A stretch of 64,000 bases of DNA, taken from positions 1,612,001 through 1,676,000 of the forward strand of contig NZ_CP019419.1 of the NCBI RefSeq assembly GCF_001975665.1. Reading direction: 5' to 3'. Positions 23,291 to 31,321 of this stretch are shown here, in pieces. The position numbers were made by a program, and so were the translations under genes. The notes below the pieces were generated by a model. The model was not told where the DNA came from and ran no database searches. It saw only the letters and a program-made list of their open reading frames with translations. The first letter of the stretch is position 1. Every line of letters begins with the position of its first letter. The stretch comes from Polaribacter reichenbachii (GTDB lineage Bacteria > Bacteroidota > Bacteroidia > Flavobacteriales > Flavobacteriaceae).

Positions 23291-23581
23291 ATGACGAAAG
23301 CAGATATCGTATCAAAAATTTCAGATAAATCAGGAATTGAAAAGACAGATGTTTTAGCAACTGTAGAGGCATTTATGACTGAGGTTAAAGACGCTTTAGA
23401 AAACGGAGATAATGTATATTTAAGAGGTTTTGGTAGTTTTATTATCAAAACAAGAGCAGAAAAAACTGGTAGAAATATTTCTAAAAATACAACTATTAAG
23501 ATTCCAGCTCACAACATTCCAGCTTTTAAACCAGCAAAAACTTTTACTGAAGGAGTAAAAAATAAAGTAGCTGTTAAATAA
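23291..23581 (+). CDS. HU family DNA-binding protein
   Basis: A 96-residue nucleoid protein. MTKADIVSKIS start, a helical dimerisation part, GFGSFIIKTRAEKTGRN leading into the DNA-binding arm, and IPAHNIPAFKPAKTF are the family signatures. The length is typical. The promoter lies 51 bases upstream. A 29-codon basic gene and RNase G follow, an arrangement I recall from other Flavobacteriia. Confidence 0.96.
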   Translation: MTKADIVSKISDKSGIEKTDVLATVEAFMTEVKDALENGDNVYLRGFGSFIIKTRAEKTGRNISKNTTIKIPAHNIPAFKPAKTFTEGVKNKVAVK

Positions 23582-23628
23582 CAAAATACTAATCTAAACC
23601 TTAATTGGTTTATAAACATCAGAACATT

Positions 23629-23718
23629 ATGCCAAGTGGTAAAAAAAGAAAGAGAGCAAAAATCTCTACACACAAAAGAAAGAAAAGAGCTAGAGCAAAT
23701 AGACACAAGAAAAAGTAA
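23629..23718 (+). CDS. 29-residue highly basic protein, possible ribosome-associated peptide
   Basis: An ATG at 23629 opens a 29-codon frame ending TAA at 23716-23718. The product begins MPSGKKRKRAKISTHKRKK and is about 60 percent Lys, Arg and His. Very similar short proteins with the MPSGKKRKR start are widespread in Bacteroidota (from memory) and resemble the AURKAIP1/COX24 (mS38-like) motif of small-subunit ribosomal proteins. The frame lies 47 bases after HU and its stop overlaps a terminator hairpin, so it is the last gene of the HU transcript. A ribosomal role is inference from composition and the resemblance. Confidence 0.75.
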   Translation: MPSGKKRKRAKISTHKRKKRARANRHKKK

Positions 23719-23735
23719 GCGTATGCTTACTTTTT
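23712..23735 (+). terminator. terminator of the HU transcript
   Basis: AAAGTAAGC (23712-23720) pairs with GCTTACTTT (23724-23732) followed by further T. The stem includes the stop codon of the 29-residue gene. Confidence 0.8.
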
Positions 23736-23777
23736 CGTTTATAGTTTAGCGAAAATAATTACAAGTTCATTGACATC

Positions 23778-23848
23778 GAGGTTACACAAACCTCAAATGG
23801 TATTACAAATACCTGACAATATTAATCCATCTGCACAATGATGTGCAG
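23778..23848 (+). promoter_or_regulatory. three tandem hairpins in the RNase G leader
   Basis: Perfect stems are GAGGTT/AACCTC (23778-23783, 23789-23794), GGTATT/AATACC (23799-23804, 23808-23813) and CTGCACA/TGTGCAG (23831-23837, 23842-23848). They lie 19-89 bases before the start of the RNase G gene, with no terminator T-tract. The E. coli RNase E leader also uses hairpins for autoregulation, so an analogous control is plausible. Confidence 0.6.
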
Positions 23849-23866
23849 TGTTAAAACCAGTTCAGT

Positions 23867-25411
23867 ATGAAAACAGAATTAATAATTCGTTCAAATTCAT
23901 CTGATATTGATTTTGCCTTATTAAGAGATGGAAAACTTATTGAATTAAATAATGAAACAACTGATAATAAATTTTCTGTTGGCGATATCTTTTTGGCCAA
24001 AATAGGAAAAGTGTTAACAGGTTTAAATGCATCGTTTGTAAATGTTGGCTATCCAAAAGATGGTTTTTTACATTATCATGATTTGGGTGCACAAGTAAAC
24101 TCATTAAATTCGTTCATTAAGAAAGTAAGCACAGGTAAGTATAAAGATTTCACTTTAAAAAACTTTCGAAAGGAAGTTGACATTAACAAAGACGGTAGTA
24201 TTAAAGATGTACTTAAAACAGGGCAAAATCTGTTAGTACAAATAGTAAAAGAACCAATTTCAACAAAAGGACCTAGATTAAGTTCAGAGCTTTCTATAGC
24301 TGGTAGATTCTTAGTTTTAGTCCCTTTTTCTAATAGAGTTTCTGTATCTCAAAAAATAGCAGATCCTAAAGAAAAAGAACGTTTAAAAAGGTTGGCAAAA
24401 AGTATTAAGCCTAAAGGTTTTGGAGTAATTTTAAGAACTGTAGCCGAAGGTAAAATGGTTGCAGAATTAGATAAAGACTTGCAAAACTCTTTAGAGCGTT
24501 GGAAAACAATGTGTAAAAGAATACCTAACACAAACACACCAACAAAAATTTTAAGTGAGTTAAACAGAGCATCTTCTATTTTAAGAGATGTTATGAATGA
24601 AACCTTTACAAACATTGTAACAAATGATGAAACTTTGAAAGTAGAAATTAAGGAGTATTTACAAGAAATTTATCCTGAAAAGGAAAAAATTGTAAAACTA
24701 CATAGATCTACAACTCCTATTTTTGAAAAATACGGAATTGAAAGACAAATTAAAACATCGTTTGGAAAAACTGTTTCTATGAGTAAAGGTGCTTATTTAG
24801 TTATAGAGCACACAGAGGCTTTACACGTTATTGATGTAAATAGCGGAAATCGTTCTAATAAAGCTGGTTCTCAAGAAGATACTGCATTAGAAGTAAATTT
24901 AATTTCAGCCACAGAAATTGCACGTCAATTACAATTGCGTGATATGGGTGGTATTATTGTTGTTGATTTTATTGATATGCACAAAGCTGAAAACAGAAAT
25001 AAGCTGTATCAGCACTTAAAAGAGCAAATGGCTTTAGATAGAACAAAACACAAAATTTTACCTCCAAGTAAATTTGGGTTAGTGCAAATTACAAGACAAA
25101 GGGTTAGACCTGAGTTAAGTATAAAAACTACCGAAGACAATCCTAATTTAGATGGACAAGTAGAAGCTCCTATTGTTTTGTTAGACAAAATTGAGGCTGA
25201 TTTAGAAAAACTTATCTTTAAACTAGAAAGTAATAAATCAACAAATAAAAAGATACAATTACATATTCATCCTTTTATTGCTGCTTATTTAACAAAAGGA
25301 GTAAATTCAATTCGTTTTAAATGGTATTTAAAACACAAAAAGTGGATTACAATTATACCTAGAGATGCTTACACATATTTATATTATAGATTTACAACTG
25401 TAAAAGAGTAA
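23867..25411 (+). CDS. rng: ribonuclease E/G family endoribonuclease
   Basis: A 514-residue enzyme, the size of RNase G rather than RNase E. An S1 RNA-binding domain sits near residues 35-125 (interrupted RNase-E-style), followed by the 5'-sensor/RNase H-like part and the DNase I-like catalytic domain with DVNSGN and the acidic VVDFIDMH. The Zn-link CxxC of E. coli RNase E is not seen, as is usual for Bacteroidota homologues. It matures rRNA and decays mRNA. The gene stands behind HU and the 29-residue protein, but has its own leader with three hairpins. It ends at a strong bidirectional terminator. Confidence 0.94.
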   Translation: MKTELIIRSNSSDIDFALLRDGKLIELNNETTDNKFSVGDIFLAKIGKVLTGLNASFVNVGYPKDGFLHYHDLGAQVNSLNSFIKKVSTGKYKDFTLKNFRKEVDINKDGSIKDVLKTGQNLLVQIVKEPISTKGPRLSSELSIAGRFLVLVPFSNRVSVSQKIADPKEKERLKRLAKSIKPKGFGVILRTVAEGKMVAELDKDLQNSLERWKTMCKRIPNTNTPTKILSELNRASSILRDVMNETFTNIVTNDETLKVEIKEYLQEIYPEKEKIVKLHRSTTPIFEKYGIERQIKTSFGKTVSMSKGAYLVIEHTEALHVIDVNSGNRSNKAGSQEDTALEVNLISATEIARQLQLRDMGGIIVVDFIDMHKAENRNKLYQHLKEQMALDRTKHKILPPSKFGLVQITRQRVRPELSIKTTEDNPNLDGQVEAPIVLLDKIEADLEKLIFKLESNKSTNKKIQLHIHPFIAAYLTKGVNSIRFKWYLKHKKWITIIPRDAYTYLYYRFTTVKE

Positions 25412-25442
25412 ACTATATATATTAAGGCAATAATTTTTTATC

Positions 25443-25476
25443 AAAAAACCCCGCAATTTTTAATTGCGGGGTTTTT
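25443..25476. terminator. bidirectional terminator
   Basis: AACCCCGCAATT and AATTGCGGGGTT form a perfect 12-bp stem, flanked by A and T tracts. It serves the RNase G gene and the converging gene at 25500. Confidence 0.95.
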
Positions 25477-25499
25477 CTATTTTATAGATTAAGCAAAGT

Positions 25500-26042
25500 T
25501 TAAGACCAAGGTTCTTTGTTAACTTCTAATTGTTTTTGGCTTGTTAAAATAGCTTTCTGGTTTTGCTCAGTTTCGCCAATTTTTAAACAAGAATAAAGTA
25601 AAAAACAAATTTCTAAATCTTTTTTATCTAATAATAAGAGTTTTATGGTGTCTTTGTAATCTGAATCAGAAAAAGATGCATCGAATTCTGCAATTTTAAT
25701 TTCGTTTTTATAAATAGAAATTTTCTTTTTAAAATGTATATCTAGCTCATATGTAATCTGATTTATAGATATCGAATAAACCGTTTTTCTATTGTTTTGA
25801 GAGATTAGTTTGGTAATTATTTCATCATTATTTTTAATGGTGTATACCATTTTCCATTTCCAGAATTGAAATTGTTTTGTAATTTTATAAATAATGTTTT
25901 CTTCTTTATTAAAGACTTCACAACCAAATTTACCAAAATCCATAAACCAACTAGAACTGTATTGTTTTTCTGTTGATGAGTAAATACTTAAAGTATTGTT
26001 ATTGTGTTTTATTGTGTATAAATGTAGTTGCATAGAAAACAA
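25500..26042 (-). CDS. hypothetical protein, beta-rich
   Basis: A 180-residue soluble protein without a signal peptide. The strand-rich middle (about 5-130) has repeating aromatic/charged strands such as KHNNNTLSIYSS, QFWKWKMVYTI and YELDIHFKKKISIYKNEIKIAEFDA. This pattern is reminiscent of tubby/LURP-one-like beta barrels, which would bind lipids, but I cannot establish that by eye. A hydrophobic C-terminal segment (KDLEICFLLYSCLK) is helical. The start may be the Met at codon 4. It stands alone between a terminator and a glycerophosphodiesterase gene. Confidence 0.6.
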   Translation of the reverse strand: MFSMQLHLYTIKHNNNTLSIYSSTEKQYSSSWFMDFGKFGCEVFNKEENIIYKITKQFQFWKWKMVYTIKNNDEIITKLISQNNRKTVYSISINQITYELDIHFKKKISIYKNEIKIAEFDASFSDSDYKDTIKLLLLDKKDLEICFLLYSCLKIGETEQNQKAILTSQKQLEVNKEPWS

Positions 26043-26108
26043 TATTAGTCCACAAAAATAGAATAACTTAAGTAAAATTGAATTATTTATATGATTAAAA
26101 TAACCCCT

Positions 26109-27080
26109 TTATTTTCCTAAAAATGCAATAACTTTATCTGGAAAATCTGTAAAAGCGCCATCTACATTGGCATCAATTAAAAGTGTTTGCATCATTTCTT
26201 CAAAAGTTGTAAACTCTGCCAAAGCATCTGCTCTAAATGTATAAGGATGTACTTTTAAACCTAATTTATGGGCATCAGAAACCAAAGATGTAAAGGTGAA
26301 TTTACCATCTACTTTTTCGCTTAAAATTTGTCTGTACCAAGGGCCAATTCCATCAGCATAAGTAGCAAAATGAGCAAGTTGTTTTGTTTCTTCTTTAAAT
26401 TCCATTAACTGAACTAAAAATAATTCAGATTTTAATTCTTTACGAATTCTCTCTAATTCTTTGGCGTTAAAACACTGTAAAATACAGTTATCTTTTTTAG
26501 TTTTATAACCATAATCAGAGAGGACATTTAAAACAATTTCAGTTAAATTTTTATTTTCTTTTTGATGAAATTCGGGTGCTTTTATTTCTGGATAAATTCC
26601 AATATCTTTTCCTGTAGATGTGTTTAAACCTTGTATGAATTCGATTTCTTCTTGTAAAGAATGTAGTTTAAAATTTCCTTGCCAAATAGGAAAACGATTT
26701 GAATATACTTGTTTGCCATTTTTAGGATTAAATCGTTCTGAAACTTGTAAGGTTTTTAGTTCATCAAAAGTAAAATCGATTACATAATAACGTTGATCTT
26801 CTCTTTTTCTATCTGGGAATTTTTTGGCTACATCTGTTACATCATCTAAATAAATATCGTGAATTACAATAGGTACATCATCTTTACTTAAAACCAAATC
26901 TTGTTCTATAAAATCTACATGCATTGCATAAGCCATTGCTTTTGCTTGCAAAGTGTGTTCTGGTAAATAACCAGAAGCGCCTCTGTGTGCTATGACTATT
27001 TTTTTGTTCATTGGTTTTAATTTTTGATGAGATTTCTTACATCCAAAGATAATTATTAGTAAAAGTATTATTTTCTTCAT
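26109..27080 (-). CDS. glpQ: glycerophosphodiester phosphodiesterase, lipoprotein
   Basis: A 323-residue periplasmic GDPD enzyme that hydrolyses glycerophosphodiesters to glycerol-3-phosphate. An N-terminal lipoprotein signal ends in IFGC. The TIM-barrel catalytic set is intact: HRGASGYLPEHT (catalytic His, Glu), FIEQDLVLSKDD (metal-binding Glu, Asp) and VIHD (second catalytic His). The size and the insertion FPDRKREDQRYYVIDF match periplasmic GlpQ rather than cytosolic UgpQ. It is monocistronic as far as can be seen and divergent from a small membrane protein gene. Confidence 0.9.
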   Translation of the reverse strand: MKKIILLLIIIFGCKKSHQKLKPMNKKIVIAHRGASGYLPEHTLQAKAMAYAMHVDFIEQDLVLSKDDVPIVIHDIYLDDVTDVAKKFPDRKREDQRYYVIDFTFDELKTLQVSERFNPKNGKQVYSNRFPIWQGNFKLHSLQEEIEFIQGLNTSTGKDIGIYPEIKAPEFHQKENKNLTEIVLNVLSDYGYKTKKDNCILQCFNAKELERIRKELKSELFLVQLMEFKEETKQLAHFATYADGIGPWYRQILSEKVDGKFTFTSLVSDAHKLGLKVHPYTFRADALAEFTTFEEMMQTLLIDANVDGAFTDFPDKVIAFLGK

Positions 27081-27101
27081 TCTTTAAAAGTATAACTTTT
27101 G

Positions 27102-27109
27102 TAGTTTTG
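27102..27109 (+). promoter_or_regulatory. -7 element of the small membrane protein gene
   Basis: TAGTTTTG lies four bases before the ATG at 27114, implying a leaderless or nearly leaderless transcript. Confidence 0.4.
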
Positions 27110-27113
27110 CAAT

Positions 27114-27353
27114 ATGAAGTTAGCGTTAAAAATAATGTTTATTGTCTTTTTACTTTGGATGATAATTGGAATATATCTTATTAATACAGAACATGAAAAA
27201 GCCCAAGTTGTAATGGGGTTAGGTGTTTTGTTTTTGTCCTTTTTATTTATGCCATTGTTTATTTATTATAGATATAGAGATGGCAAATACAAGAAATATA
27301 TTTTAAATGATGAGAAATTATTAAGTGCTTTTAAGAATAGAGATAAAAATTAA
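27114..27353 (+). CDS. small membrane protein, unknown function
   Basis: A 79-residue protein with two membrane segments (about residues 4-24 and 33-52) and a charged C-terminal tail (YRYRDGKYKKYILN). No recognised domain. Its stop overlaps the stop of the convergent EEP gene by four bases. A -7 element just before the ATG supports real expression. Confidence 0.65.
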   Translation: MKLALKIMFIVFLLWMIIGIYLINTEHEKAQVVMGLGVLFLSFLFMPLFIYYRYRDGKYKKYILNDEKLLSAFKNRDKN

Positions 27354-28327
27354 TCTTCTTTTTTTAAGAAAGCGTATACAGGAAAATGATCTGAAAATCC
27401 ACCTTTATACCAAGGGCCAATATAAGTTCTAAAAGGACTTCCTTTGTATTTACCTTTGTAAATTTTCATCCATTTTTTATTAAAAACTTCAGCGTGTTTA
27501 AAGTAAAGTTTGTCTTTTTCTTTTTCTAAAAAGTTATTAGAAAATATAATCTGGTCGAATAAATTCCAGCTGCCATTAAAAGTTAAACTACCCGATTTTT
27601 CTCTGTCTAACATACTTTCCATTGGGTTGTAAAAATCATCTTGAATTAAATGTTTTTTTACACTTTTACTAGTTGGATCATCATTAAAATCGCCCATAAT
27701 TATAATTTTTGGGTTCATTTCTTTGTTTTTAATTTCCTCGATAATATTTCTAGCTGTTTCAGCAGCAATAATTCTTTTGGGTTCAGTTTCAGGAATACCT
27801 TCTCTTCTAGAAGACCAATGATTTACCAAAATATGAACCAATTCTCCTTTTAAATTTCCACTAACTTTTAAAATATCTCTGGTGTAATCTCTGTCTCCAT
27901 CTTCATCTAATAGATAAACAGGATGAGTTTCAGATTCAATCAATTCAAAATCAATTTTATTGTATAATAAGGCAACATCAATTCCACGTTCATCTGGCGA
28001 ATTATGATGCACATAACCATAGTGATGTTTTCTTAAGTAGGATGAGTTTGCTAAATCTGCAACTACTTTGGCGTTTTCAACTTCTACCAAACCGACTATT
28101 GCAGGTGGGTGTTTAGATCTGTTTAAACCTAATTGAGCTATTACAGAACTTAGTTTTTTAATTTTAGAGTTGTATCGCTTGTAAGTCCATTTCTTTTTTC
28201 CATTTGGTGTAAAATCATCATCAGCAGTATTTGGGTTATCATTTGTGTCAAACAAATTTTCTACGTTATAAAACGCAATTGTTGAGATGTTTTTTTTCTG
28301 TTTAGAAAATGAATTAAATGGAAACAT
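27350..28327 (-). CDS. endonuclease/exonuclease/phosphatase family protein
   Basis: A 325-residue EEP-fold hydrolase. Visible motifs are FYNVENLFD (metal site), VGLVEVEN (catalytic Glu), LVNHWSSRR, MGDFNDDPTS (Asp/Asn) and SDHFPVYA (catalytic Asp-His at the C terminus), so the active site is complete. Members range from secreted nucleases to phosphatases; the substrate here cannot be told. The annotated start has no typical signal peptide, so export is uncertain. It is transcribed alone, with its start next to an 806-base region without protein genes. Confidence 0.88.
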   Translation of the reverse strand: MFPFNSFSKQKKNISTIAFYNVENLFDTNDNPNTADDDFTPNGKKKWTYKRYNSKIKKLSSVIAQLGLNRSKHPPAIVGLVEVENAKVVADLANSSYLRKHHYGYVHHNSPDERGIDVALLYNKIDFELIESETHPVYLLDEDGDRDYTRDILKVSGNLKGELVHILVNHWSSRREGIPETEPKRIIAAETARNIIEEIKNKEMNPKIIIMGDFNDDPTSKSVKKHLIQDDFYNPMESMLDREKSGSLTFNGSWNLFDQIIFSNNFLEKEKDKLYFKHAEVFNKKWMKIYKGKYKGSPFRTYIGPWYKGGFSDHFPVYAFLKKED

Positions 28328-28445
28328 GTTTTTTTACTTTTTCGTAAAAATAGTGAAATATTTAAGGGAATTCATAACTTAAAAGGCGAGTTTTATTAAC
28401 TTTCTAATAACTCTTTTTACATTTTACCCTCATAAATTTGTTATG

Positions 28446-28538
28446 ATTAAAATTTGAATTTAGCTATAGAAAGAATTAACTGAATAAGTACGAAATTTAA
28501 TTTAGCTGTAAAATCCTCAATTTATTGAGGATTTTTTG
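28446..28538 (+). ncRNA. putative small RNA 1
   Basis: TAAATTTG (28433-28440) is followed by about 70 bases without a frame and a perfect 9-bp terminator stem (AATCCTCAA 28512-28520, TTGAGGATT 28525-28533) with a T tract. AATTTAGCT occurs twice within it. No -33 TTG is seen. Expression is untested. Confidence 0.3.
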
Positions 28539-28654
28539 TGAAAAGTAAAATATTGCAACTTTATATTATTGTTTTTGTAATTTTAACTTTAAATATATGT
28601 TTTATTAACATTTAATTTTTCTCTATTAATTGGAAACAAATTAAATTTGTAGCC

Positions 28655-28753
28655 ACAAAAATAACTATTAAAAAGAGAGGGTATAAGAGTAGAAAAAAAG
28701 TGTAAAAAATTTGAATTAATTAGTTAAAACCTCATCTGTTGAGGTTTTTTCTT
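28655..28753 (+). ncRNA. putative small RNA 2
   Basis: TAAATTTG (28642-28649) precedes it. TAACTATTAA (28662-28671) pairs with TTAATTAGTTA (28716-28726) with one bulge, and the terminator stem AAAACCTCA/TGAGGTTTT (28726-28734, 28740-28748) with a T tract follows directly. The fold of a long stem plus terminator is like that of the RNA proposed at 10344. Confidence 0.35.
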
Positions 28754-29082
28754 TTTTATAATATTTTCACCTTTTATTTTTAATGAATTTTCTACCAAAC
28801 AAGATAAAATCTTTAATAAAAACAGATTTTATAATATTTATTATTTGTTCTCTTAATATTAAATTAATCTAGAATTTTATGTTGTTTTTAGTAGAAAAAT
28901 AGAATTACTTTAATTATTCTTATGTTCTTTATTTTTCATTATTAAAATAGCTGTGTTTTAATAATTATTAACACTTTTTTGTTAGTTTATCTTTAATGTT
29001 AACACATTTAAAAATGTCAAAAACTAACTAAAATTACACCTTTTTATAACGTTTATTTTCACTTTTTAAATTACACTTCTAC

Positions 29083-29090
29083 TAGTTTTG
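29083..29090 (+). promoter_or_regulatory. -7 element of the 29134 gene
   Basis: TAGTTTTG fits TAnnTTTG and is 43 bases before the start codon. No TTG at the expected distance. Confidence 0.45.
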
Positions 29091-29133
29091 TGGTGTTAAT
29101 TAATAACAACTAAAAATTAAAAAACATTAAAAA

Positions 29134-29475
29134 ATGAAAAAGCTATCCATTGTATTTTTATTAACTTTTATGACCGTATTTTCTACTTTTTCCAATAATG
29201 ATGATAAAACCAAAGAAGAAGTAAATAGTAAACTAAGAAATAAGATTGAACACTTATTAGGAGATTACCAAGATGTGTTAAGCAAAAATGTAGAAAAAGC
29301 ATCTATAAAGTTTATCATTAACAGACAAGGAGAAATTATTGTTTTATCAGTAAACACAAGTAAAGATAATTTAGCAAGTTTTATTAAAAGTAAATTAAAC
29401 TATAAAGTTGCTTCTATTAAAAATGTAAAATTTTTAAAAACCTATACGCTACCTGTAAAGTTTGTAAAAGAGTAA
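29134..29475 (+). CDS. small exported protein, TonB_C-like strand pattern
   Basis: A 113-residue protein with a signal peptide (about 1-20, ending STFS). The mature part is short: a helical stretch, then IKFIINRQGEIIVLSVNT and a C-terminal LPVKFVKE. The strand-turn-strand spacing resembles the small C-terminal domain of TonB, but the length is too short to be certain. Families of such 110-120-residue exported proteins occur in several copies in Flavobacteriaceae (from memory). It is followed by a terminator and stands alone. Confidence 0.65.
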   Translation: MKKLSIVFLLTFMTVFSTFSNNDDKTKEEVNSKLRNKIEHLLGDYQDVLSKNVEKASIKFIINRQGEIIVLSVNTSKDNLASFIKSKLNYKVASIKNVKFLKTYTLPVKFVKE

Positions 29476-29525
29476 TTTTTTTGAAAAATATTTGAATTTG
29501 AATTGGTTAATTAGAGCTTTTAGCT

Positions 29526-29552
29526 TAGCCTCAACAATAGTTGGGGCTTTTT
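29526..29552 (+). terminator. terminator of the 29134 gene
   Basis: AGCCTCAAC pairs with GTTGGGGCT (one G-T pair) across a loop of AATA, followed by T6. Confidence 0.8.
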
Positions 29553-29578
29553 TGGGTTTTAAAATAAAGAATAGTTTG

Positions 29579-29586
29579 TATTTTTG
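29579..29586 (+). promoter_or_regulatory. -7 element of hflX
   Basis: TATTTTTG lies six bases before the hflX ATG at 29593, so the transcript is leaderless or nearly so. Confidence 0.45.
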
Positions 29587-29592
29587 TATTAT

Positions 29593-30804
29593 ATGATAGA
29601 TCAAAAAGAAGCCATTTCTGAAAAAGCCGTTTTAATAGGCGTTATTACACAACAACAAGACGAAGCAAAATCTACAGAGTATTTAGATGAGTTAGAGTTT
29701 TTAACATCAACTGCAGGCGGAGTTGCTGTAAAACGCTTTGTGCAAAAAATGGAAAGACCTAATCCTAAAACATTTTTAGGCGCTGGTAAATTAGAAGATG
29801 TAAGAGCTTACATTCACTCTAATGATATTGGTACTGCCATTTTTGACGATGAATTATCGCCAGCACAATTACGAAATATAGAGAAAATTTTAGATTGCAA
29901 AATTTTAGACAGAACCAATTTAATCTTAGATATTTTTGCACAAAGAGCTCAAACAAGTTCTGCAAAAACGCAAGTAGAATTAGCACAAAGCGAATATTTA
30001 TTGCCTCGTTTAACAAGACTTTGGACTCACCTTGACAAACAAAAAGGGGGAATTGGAATGCGTGGACCTGGGGAAACAGAAATAGAAACAGATAGACGTA
30101 TTATTCGTGATAAAATATCTTTACTAAAGAAAAGATTAAAAGTCATTGACAAACAAATGGCAGTTCAGCGTAAGAATCGTGGTAAAATGGTTCGTGTTGC
30201 TTTAGTAGGTTATACCAATGTTGGTAAATCTACTTTAATGAATGTTATTAGTAAAAGTGATGTTTTTGCAGAAAACAAACTTTTTGCAACCTTAGATACC
30301 ACAGTGCGTAAAGTGGTTATTAAGAATATTCCGTTTTTAATGACAGATACAGTTGGGTTTATTAGAAAATTACCAACACAATTGGTAGAATCTTTTAAAT
30401 CTACTTTAGATGAAGTTCGTGAAGCTGATTTGTTATTACATGTGGTAGATATTTCTCATCCTAATTTTGAAGACCATATTGCTTCTGTAAATGATATTTT
30501 AAGAGATATTAAGAGTGATGATAAACCTACTTTAATGGTTTTTAATAAGATTGATGCTTATGAACACGAAACTATTGATGAAGATGATTTAGATACCGAA
30601 AAAGGTAAAGAGCATTACACTTTAAAAGACTGGAAAAAAACTTGGATGAATAAAAATGAGGTTGAATCTATTTTTATTTCTGCTTTAAACAAAGAAAATC
30701 TAGACGATTTTAAAGACAAAACTTACGAAGAAGTAAAGAAAATACACATTCAACGTTTTCCTTATAACGACTTTTTATATTATGAATATAAAGAGGAGGA
30801 ATAG
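29593..30804 (+). CDS. hflX: ribosome-associated GTPase HflX
   Basis: A 403-residue GTPase that splits or rescues stalled ribosomes. Domain order is the N-terminal HflX domain (ending in the Gly-rich GGIGMRGPGETEIETDRR linker), a coiled helix, and a G domain with G1 GYTNVGKST, G3 DTVGF and G4 NKID. The start is the ATG at 29593; the frame extends three codons further upstream from a TTG. A gene for an unknown exported protein begins 23 bases inside its 3' end. Confidence 0.95.
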   Translation: MIDQKEAISEKAVLIGVITQQQDEAKSTEYLDELEFLTSTAGGVAVKRFVQKMERPNPKTFLGAGKLEDVRAYIHSNDIGTAIFDDELSPAQLRNIEKILDCKILDRTNLILDIFAQRAQTSSAKTQVELAQSEYLLPRLTRLWTHLDKQKGGIGMRGPGETEIETDRRIIRDKISLLKKRLKVIDKQMAVQRKNRGKMVRVALVGYTNVGKSTLMNVISKSDVFAENKLFATLDTTVRKVVIKNIPFLMTDTVGFIRKLPTQLVESFKSTLDEVREADLLLHVVDISHPNFEDHIASVNDILRDIKSDDKPTLMVFNKIDAYEHETIDEDDLDTEKGKEHYTLKDWKKTWMNKNEVESIFISALNKENLDDFKDKTYEEVKKIHIQRFPYNDFLYYEYKEEE

Positions 30805-31321
30805 TTACTTTAGTATTAAAAGTTTTAAACACTTAGTAACCTTATTTGTAATAATATTCTTGGTTTCTGGTTTTTCTAAAAACCAATCTTCTAGAAAAAC
30901 ACAGAAACCATCTGTTTTAGTTTTGCCTTCTTATGATTTAAATGCTAATGGAGGTTTTTCTCCAGAAATACAAGAGATCTTGGAGGAGAATTTTAAAAAT
31001 AATTTAGAAATAAATTTGATAAAATTCCCTTTTAAAAAACTAATACATATTCCTTATCAAAATGTTTATGATAAGAAATATTGTAAATTACTTTTAGAAA
31101 AGTTAGATGTTGATTTTATATTAATGTCAAAAATTGATTTAAAAGATATTCTAGAACAAAATAAAAAATGGGACTTAAGTTTTAGAGTTTATAATGTTAA
31201 AGCAAATCAACAATTCGATTCTAAGTTAAAAGGAAAAGACTTGTCTTATGCTGAAATAGAAGAAAAAGTTCAAAATAATCATCAAATTTTGGTTGATGAG
31301 ATATCAGATTTCAAAAATTAA
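30782..31321 (+). CDS. hypothetical protein with N-terminal anchor, TolB/CsgG-like fold possible
   Basis: A 179-residue protein. Residues about 15-32 are a hydrophobic anchor or uncleaved signal. The remainder alternates strands and helices: SVLVLPSYDLNANG, EILEENFKNNL, HIPYQNVYD, VDFILMSKID and WDLSFRVYNV, an order similar to TolB N-terminal/CsgG-type domains that compute a name-value pair of strands and helices; no catalytic residues are obvious. The gene overlaps hflX by 23 bases, so it is translationally coupled. The product could be a membrane-linked accessory protein; function unknown. Confidence 0.6.
   Translation: MNIKRRNSYFSIKSFKHLVTLFVIIFLVSGFSKNQSSRKTQKPSVLVLPSYDLNANGGFSPEIQEILEENFKNNLEINLIKFPFKKLIHIPYQNVYDKKYCKLLLEKLDVDFILMSKIDLKDILEQNKKWDLSFRVYNVKANQQFDSKLKGKDLSYAEIEEKVQNNHQILVDEISDFKN

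Larger units (their letters stand above)
28328..29133. other. AT-rich 806-base region without protein genes
   Basis: No credible reading frame. It contains two units on the plus strand, each made of a TAAATTTG -7 element and a terminator about 75-80 bases later (28433-28538 and 28642-28753), then a GTTAGTTT/AAACTAAC inverted repeat (28981-28988, 29021-29028) enclosing an ACATTT/AAATGT hairpin, and a -7 element TAGTTTTG (29083-29090) for the next gene. Confidence 0.7.
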
